A DNA stretch of 64,000 nucleotides from NCBI GenBank assembly GCA_035353175.1, contig DAOPZC010000007.1:62001-126000 (forward strand), written 5' to 3'. The notes beneath the pieces were generated by a model. It saw only the letters and a program-made list of their open reading frames with translations. It was not told the origin of the DNA and made no database searches. Position 1 is the first letter of the stretch, and each line of letters starts with the position of its first letter. The DNA comes from DAOPZC01 sp035353175. Its GTDB lineage: Bacteria; Verrucomicrobiota; Kiritimatiellia; RFP12; UBA1067. A program made the position numbers and the translations under genes. This document shows, piece after piece, positions 40,507-50,200 of the stretch.

Positions 40507-41160
40507 TTAATCGGTTTGTGTGCGACGCGGCGCGCTCGGAGAGCGCGCCCTACCGGGTAGGGCGGTTTCTCCGAAACCGCCGGTGTTCAGCGTTGTGCGT
40601 GACTGCCCATTATGCCACTGGTAGGGCCACTCATCCGGCTCAGACACCAATTGCTTGCGAACGGGATTGTGACGGATGTAATGCCACTTTTCAGTCAAGG
40701 ATTCGTCGTCGCGGATGCGGTGGTCGAAGAAATCGCGTTGCCATTCGATGCCTCTTTCTCTTGCGAGAAAACGCTTCCAGTCTGCCACGACTCGGCGCAT
40801 GGCAACATCGCGGCCGAACGAGATCAACCCATGTAGGTGATCCGGCATCAACAGCAGAAAATGGATCCACCATTTTGTGGCATCCTGATAATGAAGAAAG
40901 CTCGTCTCAACTGCATTGGCGATCTCGGAGTCGGCCAGCTGGTTGACTCCACGCGGTGTGCAGTTGATCGTGATGAAATATACAGCACCAACGTCAACCC
41001 AAGGCGGGATGGCATGTGGAAGGAATTTGCGGACGGGTAGGGCTGTTTGACGCTTCGCTCCCGACCCATGGTCGGGCTCACAAGACGGCGCGCTCGGAGA
41101 GCGCGCCCTACCGGGTAGGGCGGTTTCTCCGAAACCGCCGTTTGTGGGCGATGCCGTCAC
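40507..41160 (-). CDS. REP-associated tyrosine transposase (RAYT, IS200/Tnp1-like)
   Basis: The conserved part runs from VRKFLPHAIPPWVDVGAVYF to DEWPYQWHNGQS and has the HUH pair in LMPDHLHGL, the KRFLAREGIEWQRDFFDHRI-type block and the catalytic Tyr in WHYIRHNPVRKQL. RAYTs cut and spread REP palindromes. No ATG occurs in frame before the conserved part; the best start is the GTG at 41160, which overlaps the stop codon of the upstream hydrolase gene (GTGA). Read this way, both flanking 53-bp repeats are translated in the same frame at the two ends of the protein (GGFGETALPGRARSPSAP). If initiation occurs further in, the N-terminal repeat would be non-coding. The gene appears intact. Confidence 0.75.
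   Translation of the reverse strand: MTASPTNGGFGETALPGRARSPSAPSCEPDHGSGAKRQTALPVRKFLPHAIPPWVDVGAVYFITINCTPRGVNQLADSEIANAVETSFLHYQDATKWWIHFLLLMPDHLHGLISFGRDVAMRRVVADWKRFLARERGIEWQRDFFDHRIRDDESLTEKWHYIRHNPVRKQLVSEPDEWPYQWHNGQSRTTLNTGGFGETALPGRARSPSAPRRTQTD
40529..40581. repeat. REP-type repeat, copy A (3' side of transposase)
   Basis: 53 bases containing three small palindromes: ggcgcgctc-gga-gagcgcgcc, ctaccgggtag and ggcggtttc-tcc-gaaaccgcc. Identical in sequence and orientation to copy B at 41087-41139. Confidence 0.85.
41087..41139. repeat. REP-type repeat, copy B (5' side of transposase)
   Basis: All 53 bases match copy A. Together the two copies flank the conserved transposase region, the arrangement known for RAYT genes, whose substrate is this kind of palindrome. 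Confidence 0.85.
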
Positions 41161-42890
41161 GGCGCTTCTTTCCCGTAGATCCTGATCCAGTCGATCTCGA
41201 CCGTGTCGCCGGCGGTGCCGAAGTCGAAGCGCAAGGCGCGCAGCGTCCCGCTCCACTTGCCCTCGACCTGCTTGGTGATCAGATACGTGTGCCACTCGCC
41301 GTCAGGCCTGATGCCGATGCCGAACGACTTGGCCGAACTGAGCGCGGGCTCTTTGTCGGTGGCCCAGAAACCTTCGCCGGTCCGAATTCCCTTCGGAGCT
41401 TTCAGCCGCAGGGCGATGGCGCCGATCGCGCCGATGTCGAGGTTCAGGCCTGTCGCCAAAATCTGAGGATCGTCGCCCGTGGCAAGTGCCCGCATCACGC
41501 CGTTTTCCACGCGGAGCGGCTCGACTTGATAGGGGTGCCACCCCTCGGCTGAGCCGTTGCCGAACTCCCACGCCTTCAGGACTTCGGTTTGCGGCAATGG
41601 CGCGTCGGCCGCGACTTGCGTGGTGCGGACTGCAAGGGGCGGCGGCGGGTAGGGTTGGCTTTCGAGCGCCTTGGCCTGCGCCAGCTCCTCTGCGCTGAGC
41701 ACGCTGAACGCGGCGACTTTGTCTGCCGGCGGGATGTAATCCGTGTGCGCCTCGGGCGCGTCGGCATAGACCTTGCGCACGCGGTCGAGGAAGGCGAAGC
41801 CGAATTCCTTGTCGGGCTCGATGTAGCTGCCTTCGCCCCACTCGTTCCAGGCTTCGATGACCGCGAGGTTGTTGCGCGTGTCGATGTAGTTCAGGCTGGC
41901 GCGGCAGTGCTTTTCAAACAGGTCGGGCGTCTTGCCGGTGATGACCAGCGCGTTCTGGCGGGCGCGCGGCCGGTCGTCCCAGTTCGAGCCGACCGGCACG
42001 ATGTAGTGCGGCGCTTTCTTGGCCGAGTACGTCTGCCACAAGGTCTCGAAGTGCTTGAGCATGTCCGCGTAGGGCAGCGCGTGGCCGCGCTTCCACTCGT
42101 ATGGGGAGTCCGGGTCCGTGCCGTAGTACGAGTAGGCGGTGAAGGCGCTGAAACCGGACTCGGCGTAGTTGCCGCCGCCGCCGAGGGCCACGAAGTAGAG
42201 GTCCTTGAGGCCCTTGGCGCGGAGCACCTTGTTCATCTCTTCGAGCGCGGCACGGAAGCCGGCGGGGCCGCCGTTGGCCTGCACGAGGGCGGCGGGGACA
42301 AAGGCCATGAAAACGGGGTGTCCGTCCACCGTGAGATAGTTGGGCAGTTTGAAGTAATGGTCCGCGAGATACTCGGTCATCTGAAGAAGGGCCGGCTTGG
42401 AGAAGTCTAGCGGCGCGGGTTTGCCGTCGCGTTTCCAGTCGAGCGCGTGGTTGCACCAATGGATGCAGAACTTCATCTGGCCCGCGTATTTCGCCTTGAG
42501 AAACCCTTGCTCGAGCGTTCGCGCGAGGCGCTTCTCGCCGGCGTTCCAGTACCAGTCGAAGGCGAAGAACGAGATGCCATGCTCCAGCGCCCATTTGATG
42601 TGCCAGTCGTTGACCTCGGGCAGCGAGTCGTCGTAGAAGCCGAGCAGCGGTCGCGGGGCGGGCTGCTTGGCCACGGCCCATTTCCACTCGCTGTCCTCGT
42701 CGTGCGTGCGGTAGGGATAGTCGCCGCGCCCGGCGTCGCGGTACCAGCCCGGGAAGATGTAGGTGCCGAGCGTGATTTTGCTGGCGACGGGCTCGGGAGC
42801 GGGCACGCCGTCGCCGGACCACGTTTTCGTCTCGGCTTGGGCGGAAAATGCGAAGGCGGCAAAAAGGAAAACGAGGGCAGGGATTTTCAT
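41157..42890 (-). CDS. Secreted WbsX/GH99-like hydrolase
   Basis: 577 residues from 42890 (aaggag eight bases before; the in-frame start at 42998 is upstream of it and lacks a signal). Signal peptide MKIPALVFLFAAFAFSAQA. The barrel shows the family blocks LGTYIFPGWYRDA, HGISFFAFDWYWNAGEKR, FCIHWCNHALDW and IEAWNEWGEGSYIEPD, the last being the most typical motif of WbsX/GH99-like proteins. The C-terminal 150 residues are a beta-sandwich (EFGNGSAEGWHPYQVEPL, FGTAGDTVEIDWIRIYG) of carbohydrate-binding type. GH99 enzymes cleave alpha-mannan inside chains; this group is broader. Downstream is the transposase gene, whose start overlaps its stop. Confidence 0.75.
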   Translation of the reverse strand: MKIPALVFLFAAFAFSAQAETKTWSGDGVPAPEPVASKITLGTYIFPGWYRDAGRGDYPYRTHDEDSEWKWAVAKQPAPRPLLGFYDDSLPEVNDWHIKWALEHGISFFAFDWYWNAGEKRLARTLEQGFLKAKYAGQMKFCIHWCNHALDWKRDGKPAPLDFSKPALLQMTEYLADHYFKLPNYLTVDGHPVFMAFVPAALVQANGGPAGFRAALEEMNKVLRAKGLKDLYFVALGGGGNYAESGFSAFTAYSYYGTDPDSPYEWKRGHALPYADMLKHFETLWQTYSAKKAPHYIVPVGSNWDDRPRARQNALVITGKTPDLFEKHCRASLNYIDTRNNLAVIEAWNEWGEGSYIEPDKEFGFAFLDRVRKVYADAPEAHTDYIPPADKVAAFSVLSAEELAQAKALESQPYPPPPLAVRTTQVAADAPLPQTEVLKAWEFGNGSAEGWHPYQVEPLRVENGVMRALATGDDPQILATGLNLDIGAIGAIALRLKAPKGIRTGEGFWATDKEPALSSAKSFGIGIRPDGEWHTYLITKQVEGKWSGTLRALRFDFGTAGDTVEIDWIRIYGKEAP

Positions 42891-42960
42891 CGGGGTGCTC
42901 CTTGGCTGTTTTTCATCATCATACAAAAAATGCGCCTTTTGTGCTTGAGCGGAAAAAAAC

Positions 42961-44454
42961 TCACTGCTGCGGCCGGTCCGGCGCGACGGACGCCGCACGC
43001 TTGTTCGCTTTATTCCACGACGCCAGCCAGGCGGGCGGCATGACGCGCGGATTCAAGACGTGGCGCAACGGCCCGAGGCGGTACACCTCGCGGTACATGC
43101 GCTCCTGCGCGGCGAAATAGCGCTCGGCCGTCGCCCGCTTCTCCGGCGTCCACTCGTGCGGCTTCGGCGTGCCGATCGCCCGCTCCAGCGTTTCCAATTC
43201 TGTTTTGGCGCGCCAGTGTTCGAGGCGCCACACCGCCGTTTTCCGTTCCGACAGCCGCGCGAGTTCTTCGGAGGCCTCCGGCAGCGGCACGGTTTGGCGC
43301 ACGCCCCATTGCGCGAGCCATGCGGACCATTTCTCCGACTGCTCCTCCGAAACGCCGAAGTAGCGTTTCGCGTAGGCGCGCAGCGCCTCGTCCGCCGTGG
43401 CGTACGCGCCGCTTCCGATCCCCGCCAGCAGCATCTTGTTGCAGTCGTCAAAGACGCCCTCGCTATATGCCTGGAAACCGTCGAAGCCCATGCCGCGCAG
43501 CTCTCTCAGCGTCTCGGGCAGGCGCCGGGGCGCGATCACCGCGCCGTTGTGGCCGTAAACCTCGTTGTCCCGCTGATCGCCGTAGCCGACATGCACGAAC
43601 GCCAGCCTGCGGCAGCCCGCCGGCACCGGCACATCCTTCGGCCGCGTCTTGCCGTATTCGATATGCATTGTCATGGCCTTGACCCAGCCGGGCTCCTCCT
43701 TCTCGGCCCAGGCGTTGAACGCGGCGTGCTCCTCCGGCGTCCACCACCACGAGCAGAACCACGGCTCAATGCCGGGGTGATACTTTTCGGCGACCGCATG
43801 GACCTCCTTCATCAGGCGCGCGAAGGTCACGATCCACGGTTTGCACGCATCGCACTCACATCCGCCGTAATCGTAAGCGAACGCCGTGAACGCGTTGAGC
43901 CGGATGCCCTCGTCGGCGAAGTCCTTGAACCACCGCTCAAAGTTGTCCAAGATGATTTTGCGCCCCTCCGGCCGGCTCGGGCAGATGAGCTGCCCGAACA
44001 CGCGCTGCGACCGCTTCGCGAGGATCTCGGGCTTGAGCTGATCCAGGTAGACGTGGTTGGGCGTGACGATCAGATTGAGCCCCAGGCCTGATGCCTGCGC
44101 CGCGCGGAACGCCTTCTTTTTGCGGTCCAGCTGCTCTTTTCCAAGATCCCACGCGGCAACCGAGGTGTACGGGTTACAAATGTCGGTGGTCGTGATCCAA
44201 TCGCCGTACCGGTTGAACCCCATTCCCTTCATCTCGGCCTGATACGCCGCCATCTCGCGCGGTCCCATCGCCTCGTAGGCGTTGCCGAAATGCGCCGGAC
44301 AGTAGCACTCGCGCACCGGGAAGGCGAATCGCTCTCCGGCGGCGGCAAGCGTCCCCGTGTCGGCGCAAACCATCGCAACACGTGCTCCGGCCAGAAGAGT
44401 CGTGAGTAATCCCTTCGTGAATATCCCCCACAGACCGCGTTGTCCGTATCTCAT
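42961..44454 (-). CDS. Secreted TIM-barrel protein of unknown hydrolase family
   Basis: 497 residues from 44454 (gggggag site, spacing 5). A longer open frame reaching 45264 is only the antisense/other-frame shadow of the neighbouring gene. A secretion signal (LLTTLLAGARVAMVCADTG) leads into a barrel: ECYCPAHFGNAYEAMGPREM, GFNRYGDWITT, GLGLNLIVTPNHVYLDQLK, AFAYDYGGCECDACKPW, EPWFCSWWWTPEEHAAF and GFDGFQAYSEGVFDD. The CxC-x2-C group after YDYGG resembles those in DUF4838-like glycosidase proteins. A helical tail (RLEHWRAKTELETLERAIG) ends it. I cannot assign a substrate. Same direction as its neighbours. Confidence 0.6.
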   Translation of the reverse strand: MRYGQRGLWGIFTKGLLTTLLAGARVAMVCADTGTLAAAGERFAFPVRECYCPAHFGNAYEAMGPREMAAYQAEMKGMGFNRYGDWITTTDICNPYTSVAAWDLGKEQLDRKKKAFRAAQASGLGLNLIVTPNHVYLDQLKPEILAKRSQRVFGQLICPSRPEGRKIILDNFERWFKDFADEGIRLNAFTAFAYDYGGCECDACKPWIVTFARLMKEVHAVAEKYHPGIEPWFCSWWWTPEEHAAFNAWAEKEEPGWVKAMTMHIEYGKTRPKDVPVPAGCRRLAFVHVGYGDQRDNEVYGHNGAVIAPRRLPETLRELRGMGFDGFQAYSEGVFDDCNKMLLAGIGSGAYATADEALRAYAKRYFGVSEEQSEKWSAWLAQWGVRQTVPLPEASEELARLSERKTAVWRLEHWRAKTELETLERAIGTPKPHEWTPEKRATAERYFAAQERMYREVYRLGPLRHVLNPRVMPPAWLASWNKANKRAASVAPDRPQQ

Positions 44455-44546
44455 GTTTGCCTCCCCCCAATAAACCTTGGCGTTCTTGGCGCCCTTCGCG
44501 CCTGGGCGGTGCAAAAGCGCCACCCAGCCCTTTCCCATCGCCCGCG

Positions 44547-45680
44547 CTAGAACGACTTCGCGTCGATGATCACGTTCTCGGTCGGCGCGGTCTTCTCCGC
44601 CAAATTCGTGCAGCCACCGTATCCGACGATGTTGCGCAGCACCGCGTTTTTCAGCGGCCCCTGAATCCTGACGCCGGTCTTGCCTCGCGTCAGCACGTTG
44701 TCCACAAACACGTTGTAGGTGTCGCCCAGCTGGCACTGCGACATCGACCAGTAGCGCAGGTCGCCGATTTTCACGCCCGCCTGCACGCGCGGGTCGTTCG
44801 GCCCCGAGGCGTCCATCACGTCGCTGATGAAAATGTTGTAGAGCTTGATGCCGTCCTGGTTCAGCAGCCGCACGATGTGGTGGCCGCCCGCGACCTTGGC
44901 GCGCACGTTGCGCACCGTGATGTTGTAGATGTCGTCGTCCGGCCGCGGCATGTTTCCCCCGACCTGCATCGTGCGGAGGCCGGGGTTTGTTTTGGCTTTC
45001 TCGTTGCGCAGGCCCGTCAGCGCCACCGTGTCGTCGCCCGTCTGCCCTGTGATGTTCTCGATCAGAATATCGTGGCAGCCCTTGCGGATGTCGACCCCGT
45101 CCTGGTTCGGATACTTGTTGGTGTTTCTGAACTCGAGGTTCGCGATGCGCCCGTGGCAGCACCCGTTCTCCACGGAGACGGCCCACGCCTGCGTCTCCTC
45201 CATGGCGAAGCCTTCGATGGTGAAGCGCCGCACGCCGCACAGCAAGACGCCGATCGTGCGCCACCCGCTCTTGTCTCCGGGCGGGTCGAAGTGCGCTTGG
45301 AGCCCGCCGCTCAGCACCGCGTTGCCGACGCCGAGGATGCGGATGTTCTCGTTCGCCTCCATCGGCTGCTTAGCCGTGCCCGCGTTACGGATGAGGTTGT
45401 CCTGCGTGCCCGGCGCCAGCCGCACCAGGCAGTCCCGCAACACCAAGGTGAAGTCCGACGGCAGCAGGATCGCCCGCCCGATCAGCCAAACCGGCTGGCC
45501 GCTCTTGGCGTTCATGCGCGGGATCTCGACCGACCGCTCGCCCGTCTCAACCGCCTTCGCGACGGCCGCCTCGATCCGGTCGCTGTCCGTTCCTTCCCGA
45601 AAATCGTTGGGCGTAATCGCCGCCAAGCCCATTCCGCCCGCCCACAAACCGGCCACGAGAGCCGCGAGTCCTTTTCTCAT
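44547..45680 (-). CDS. Secreted right-handed beta-helix protein, GH28-like (A)
   Basis: 377 residues from 45680, directly after aaggagggg; the start at 45710 adds 10 residues without gain. Signal peptide GLAALVAGLWAGGMGLA. Beta-helix turns of about 25 residues carry the polygalacturonase-like motifs in order: NQDGVDIRKG (for NTDG), GDDTVALTG (for DD) and GGHHIVRLLNQDGIKLYN (for GHG), but no final RIK is evident. The two Asp pairs are kept, so hydrolase activity is possible. The downstream gene is its close paralogue. GH28 enzymes cut polygalacturonan or rhamnogalacturonan. Confidence 0.7.
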   Translation of the reverse strand: MRKGLAALVAGLWAGGMGLAAITPNDFREGTDSDRIEAAVAKAVETGERSVEIPRMNAKSGQPVWLIGRAILLPSDFTLVLRDCLVRLAPGTQDNLIRNAGTAKQPMEANENIRILGVGNAVLSGGLQAHFDPPGDKSGWRTIGVLLCGVRRFTIEGFAMEETQAWAVSVENGCCHGRIANLEFRNTNKYPNQDGVDIRKGCHDILIENITGQTGDDTVALTGLRNEKAKTNPGLRTMQVGGNMPRPDDDIYNITVRNVRAKVAGGHHIVRLLNQDGIKLYNIFISDVMDASGPNDPRVQAGVKIGDLRYWSMSQCQLGDTYNVFVDNVLTRGKTGVRIQGPLKNAVLRNIVGYGGCTNLAEKTAPTENVIIDAKSF

Positions 45681-45745
45681 GTTCCCCTCCTTACTGATCA
45701 TCATAGCCAATCGGCTGCCCCCCTAAAACCACAAAGCTGCGCGCC

Positions 45746-47203
45746 TCACCTCAGAGCGATCAGCGTGCCCGCTCCGCGGTACACCAGAAGAAGCCGCCGG
45801 TTCGGCGCGTCCTCCTCAGCAAACCACCCGGCCCGGTTGGTCGTCCGCCTGAACGCGCCTTCTTTCAGGCCGCTCCACGCGCAGACCGCGTACGCGTTGG
45901 TCCGGCAAGCCATCAAAACGTCCGGATTGTCCGTCAGCAGCTCAACCCGCGTTTCGCCGCTCACCCGCAGGTCGCCGCTGATCGCCACCGTGTCGCAGCC
46001 GGCCGGCGCCACATCGATTTCGAGGACCGCGTCCCGCATTTCGACCGACGTCACCCCCGTGACGGGCGGGGCCTCCGTCGCCTCGCACACGACGACGTTC
46101 TGCGTCGGCATCGTCCCGACCGTCACCGGCACGGCGCCGTCGAACGGGCGAAGGTTGCACAGAACCGCATCTTTGAGCGTGCCCTGGATGAGCACCACGC
46201 TGGACGCGCGGCTGTTCAGATTGGTGGCGAAGATGTTGTAGGTCTCGCCCAGCTGGTTCTGCGCCAGCGTCCAGTAGCCTGAATCGCCGATCTTCAGCCC
46301 GGCCCGCGCGCGGGTTTGCCCCGCCGCCGACTGGTCGTACACATCGCTGATGGTGATGTTGTAGAGCTTGATCCCGTCGTGATTCAGCAGCCGGACCGTG
46401 TGGTGCCCGCCTGCCACAAACGTGCGGACGTTTCGCACGGCGATGTCGTGGATGTCGTCTGACGCCGCCGGCCAGGCGTCGCCGATCTGCATGCGGCTCG
46501 TCACCGAGCCGTCGAGCGAAGACCGCAGCCCCGTGAGGGCAACCGAATCGTCACCCGTCTGGCCGGAGATGCTCGCGATCACGATGTGGTGGCACCCTTT
46601 GCGCACGTCCACGCCGTCCTGGTTCGGGTATTTGTTGGTGTTGCTGAAAACGATGTTGGAAACCGCCCCGTAGGCGCAGCCATTCTCCAGCGAAATGGCC
46701 CACGCCTGGGTCTCCTCCATCGCGAAGTCCCTCAACGTGAAGTTCTGCGTGTTGTAGAGCAGGATGCCGATCGTGCGCCAGCCGCTCTTGTCGCCCGGCG
46801 GATCGAAGTGCGCCTCGGTGCCGCCGCTCAGCGTCGCGCGACCGGCCCCGACAATCGTGATGTTGGTGTTGCCGGACATCGGCACCGCAGCCGTTCCTGC
46901 GTTGCGGATCAGGTTGTCCTGAGTGCCTGGAGCCAGCCGCACCAGACAGTCGTCGAGGACCAGCCGCAGATTGGACGGCAGCAGCATCGCCCGCGAGAGA
47001 AGCCAGCTCTCACCGCCCGTCCGCGCGTTGAAGCGGGGAATCACCACTTCGTTCTCGCCCGTGGCAAGCGCCTGCGCGATCGCCGCCTCGATCCGGCCGC
47101 TGTCGTTCGTCCCCGCCATTTCATTGGGCGTAACACCGCCCGCCAGTCCGACACATAAAGCCCCGACGCCGCCGAGCAGCATTCGCGTGACGCGCACAAT
47201 CAC
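45746..47203 (-). CDS. Secreted GH28-like beta-helix protein (B) with added C-terminal domain
   Basis: 485 residues from a GTG at 47203 behind aagga. The first 380 residues mirror protein A almost motif for motif (MEETQAWA-SLENGC, NTNKYPNQDGVDVRKGCHH, GQTGDDSVALTGLR, VAGGHHTVRLLNHDGIKLYN), a tandem duplication. An extra 100 residues (DVAPAGCDTVAISGDLRVSG, VELLTDN, CAWSGLKEGAF) match the end of the neighbouring 1367-residue autotransporter-repeat protein. This tail has the pattern of the last module in 'autotransporter-associated beta strand' proteins. Confidence 0.7.
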   Translation of the reverse strand: MIVRVTRMLLGGVGALCVGLAGGVTPNEMAGTNDSGRIEAAIAQALATGENEVVIPRFNARTGGESWLLSRAMLLPSNLRLVLDDCLVRLAPGTQDNLIRNAGTAAVPMSGNTNITIVGAGRATLSGGTEAHFDPPGDKSGWRTIGILLYNTQNFTLRDFAMEETQAWAISLENGCAYGAVSNIVFSNTNKYPNQDGVDVRKGCHHIVIASISGQTGDDSVALTGLRSSLDGSVTSRMQIGDAWPAASDDIHDIAVRNVRTFVAGGHHTVRLLNHDGIKLYNITISDVYDQSAAGQTRARAGLKIGDSGYWTLAQNQLGETYNIFATNLNSRASSVVLIQGTLKDAVLCNLRPFDGAVPVTVGTMPTQNVVVCEATEAPPVTGVTSVEMRDAVLEIDVAPAGCDTVAISGDLRVSGETRVELLTDNPDVLMACRTNAYAVCAWSGLKEGAFRRTTNRAGWFAEEDAPNRRLLLVYRGAGTLIALR

Positions 47204-47252
47204 CTTCGCATTCCTTGAAGAGCTGTTACCCCTGTCCCGCCCGTCTCTCCGG

Positions 47253-50200
47253 CTACTGGATCTTGATCAAAGAGCCCGGGGAGACATAGACGACTGAAAT
47301 CGTTTGGGCGACAAGGTCTTCAACCACCTGCCAGTCGCGGACATTCGTCGCCTTGGCAAACGACCCGGCCTTTTCCCCGGCCCACTGGCACACGGTGATC
47401 GCCGTGCCGCGCAGACTTCCGAGCAAAGCGGCGTCGGTCGTCAGCAGGTTCACGACCGAGGCGGCGCCGATCTGCAAGTCGCCGACCACGGCGACCTTGT
47501 CAGCCGACTGTGCCGCGAGATCGACATCCAGGGTCACGCCCGACAGCTCGACCGAGTTGGTGGCGGCCGGCGTTCCCAGCGTCAGCGTGCCGATCACGCC
47601 GGGGCCTCCCGGCGAAAGCCGCGAGCCCGCCCCGAACACGATCTTGCAGCCGGCCGCAGGTGCAATGGTTCCTGAGCCGCCCAAGGTGCCGTTCACCACA
47701 TAGTTGCCGCCGCCCGCGTGCGCGCCGTTGACCAGCAGCGTCGAGCCGTTGGTGACAACCGTCGCTCCCGAATAGGTGTTCGCTCCGGTCAGCACGGTCG
47801 TTCCGCCGTCCGACACCGTCACGGCGCCCGTTCCCGTAATCTTGCAGGAAACCGTCTGCACGTCCTGTGTGCCCATGACCTCGAGCGCCTTCCCGTCACC
47901 GGTGATCGACACCTCGGACAGCGTGTTCAGCGACACGCCCTCCGCCAGCCGCACCTTGCCGGACACGATCGACAATTTGCCGTTGAACGTCGGGCTCTGC
48001 TCGAGCACAAGAATTCCCTGACCGCCTTTGTTCAGCGTGCCGCCGCCGACGCTGTCGGAGATCACGCCTTTGAAAGTCGCGGTTTTCTGCACATCCGTGG
48101 ACACGCGGATGTGCGGCGTCGAATAGCCTTTCAGATCCATGCCGTTCACGAACGTGAGGTCGTGCGTCGCTAGCCGGTTCTGAAGATAGACCACCGCGTT
48201 CGAGGGCAGCGACGCGGAGCCCCACTCCAGCGTCCGGCCGTCTCCGTGCAGGTTCACCGTCAGGGGCCCGCCGTACGCGGAGAAGCCGCCGTACAGCGAG
48301 CCGTAGCTGGCGTACGCCTTCCAGCACACCTGCCCCGGCCCGTCGCCGAGCGGACGCGTGAACGCGCCGCTCATGTCCAAAGTTCCAAAGCCCGATGTGT
48401 TGTCGGTGAAGCGGATGTTCGCGTTGGTCGAAAGCCCCGCGCCCTCCTGCGCCCGCACCGCGCCGAACACGTAATAGGCGCCGGTGAAGCCGCTGTTGTC
48501 GCCGGTCATCTCCGCGATCGTCTTCATCCCGGTCCCGCTGTATTCGCCCGTCAGCAGGTATCCGCTTCCCGAGATCGGGCCCCGGATGCGCGAGGCCACC
48601 TGCGAATCGCCCGCCGTGCCGAGCAGTTGGAGCGCCGAGTTCGGGCGGATCTCGATCGGGCGCTGCGAGCCGGTCTCCAGCACGCTCCCCGACGGCCGCA
48701 GCGCGCACTGCCCGGCGGCGACCACCTTTCCTGTCGCAACGCCCAACATGCTGTCGCCGTCGAACCAGACGCCGCCGTTCGCCAGATAGAGCCCGCCGGA
48801 AAACGTGTTGGCCTTCATGAAGCGGACCAGCGCGCCGGAAAGCGGCGTGAACCGCCCGCCCGCCACGGTGACCGCCAGCGGCCGGTCTGCCGCCGGATCG
48901 GCAAGCGCGGCCGAGATCAGGTAGCGTCCGCCGTAGCCGCCGCTCGCGCGCCGGTCGGCATTTTCACGGTCATAAATCACGAGCCCGCCCGCGACCTCCG
49001 TCGTCAGCGACCCGCCATCCAGTGTCCCGACGCGCTTGACCTGCGCCAGACGCGACCGGGAAACGATCATGCCGGACCGTACCTGCGCCGGGCCGTTCGT
49101 GTTGAAATAAAACTCCGCGCTCGAGGACACATCGGCAAAGACCACGCTGTTCGCTTCCGCCACAGACACCGTTGAGACGCCTGCCGGAACCAAGAAATTA
49201 TTGTCCGCGCCAGCCGTTCCCGAGAGCGTTGCCGTCTGGAGATACCCGCTCGCCGGATCGCGCTCCAGCAGATTCAGCCCGTCCGCCGTCAAAAATCCCG
49301 CGACGACAGGGCTGACCGTCGACGGGCTGAGCGGGCTCCCGTCCGTCAGCACATTCGCCGAGAACCAGACCCGGTTCGAAGCCAGCGGAGTGAAGCCGAC
49401 CAGCGCCCCCTCGCGGTCGTACGACCCGAAGTGCACTTCCGACACGCCGTTCCCGCCCGTGGAATCCAGGCTCGACTGCCCGGCCGCGGCGGCCAGCCCG
49501 GCAAAGTGCTGAATGTTCGTCAAGCCATCCTCGGGCCGCACGGCGCGATAAACCGGCGCATACCCTTCGCCGCCGATCTCGAGCACCGCCGACGGGCTGA
49601 CGCGGTCGCTCTGATTGGAAAACGACTGGAACATTCCTCCCGTCAGCTGCAGCTTGCCGAGCGCAGGGAAGCCGCCGGCATCCGTCAGGTTCAAATAGCC
49701 GTCCATCACTTTGACAACGCCGTCGAAGGGGTTCGGCTGCTTCACCTGCCAAGTTCCGCTGCCCGCTTTCCGGAACGTTCCCGGCGTATTCTGCGACAGC
49801 GTGGCGCTCGCCTGCGCGCCGCTGCCGTAAGCGGACGTCGTGACGAACGACACCGTCAGCGTGTCGCCCGCCAGATAGCCTTCTCCGGGACAGGTCACCA
49901 CGACGCGCTCCACGCCGCCGTCCCGCTTCATCACCGCCACGGCCGTCGCGTTGCTCCCGCTCCCGCCCGAGATGGCCACGCGCGGCGCCGCCCCGTAGTC
50001 CGAGCCTCCGTTCAGCAGCGTCACCGCGCCGACCCCATATCCTTTCGCCGTCCGGAACGGCGTGTCCGTCATGATGGTGGCCGCGCCGGTGTCGAGGGTT
50101 CCGCCCCGGCTGAAGACCGTCGTGTTCGTGATGCCGGAGAGCGGCGAGTTCGCGCCCGTCCCCGGCTGCGTTCGCCAGTAAAGCGTGCCGCCGTTGAAAT

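Noticed and set aside
44455..45264. N-terminal extension of the unknown TIM-barrel protein to 45264
   Set aside because: It is the other-frame reading of the GH28-like gene; the signal peptide and ribosome site mark the start at 44454.
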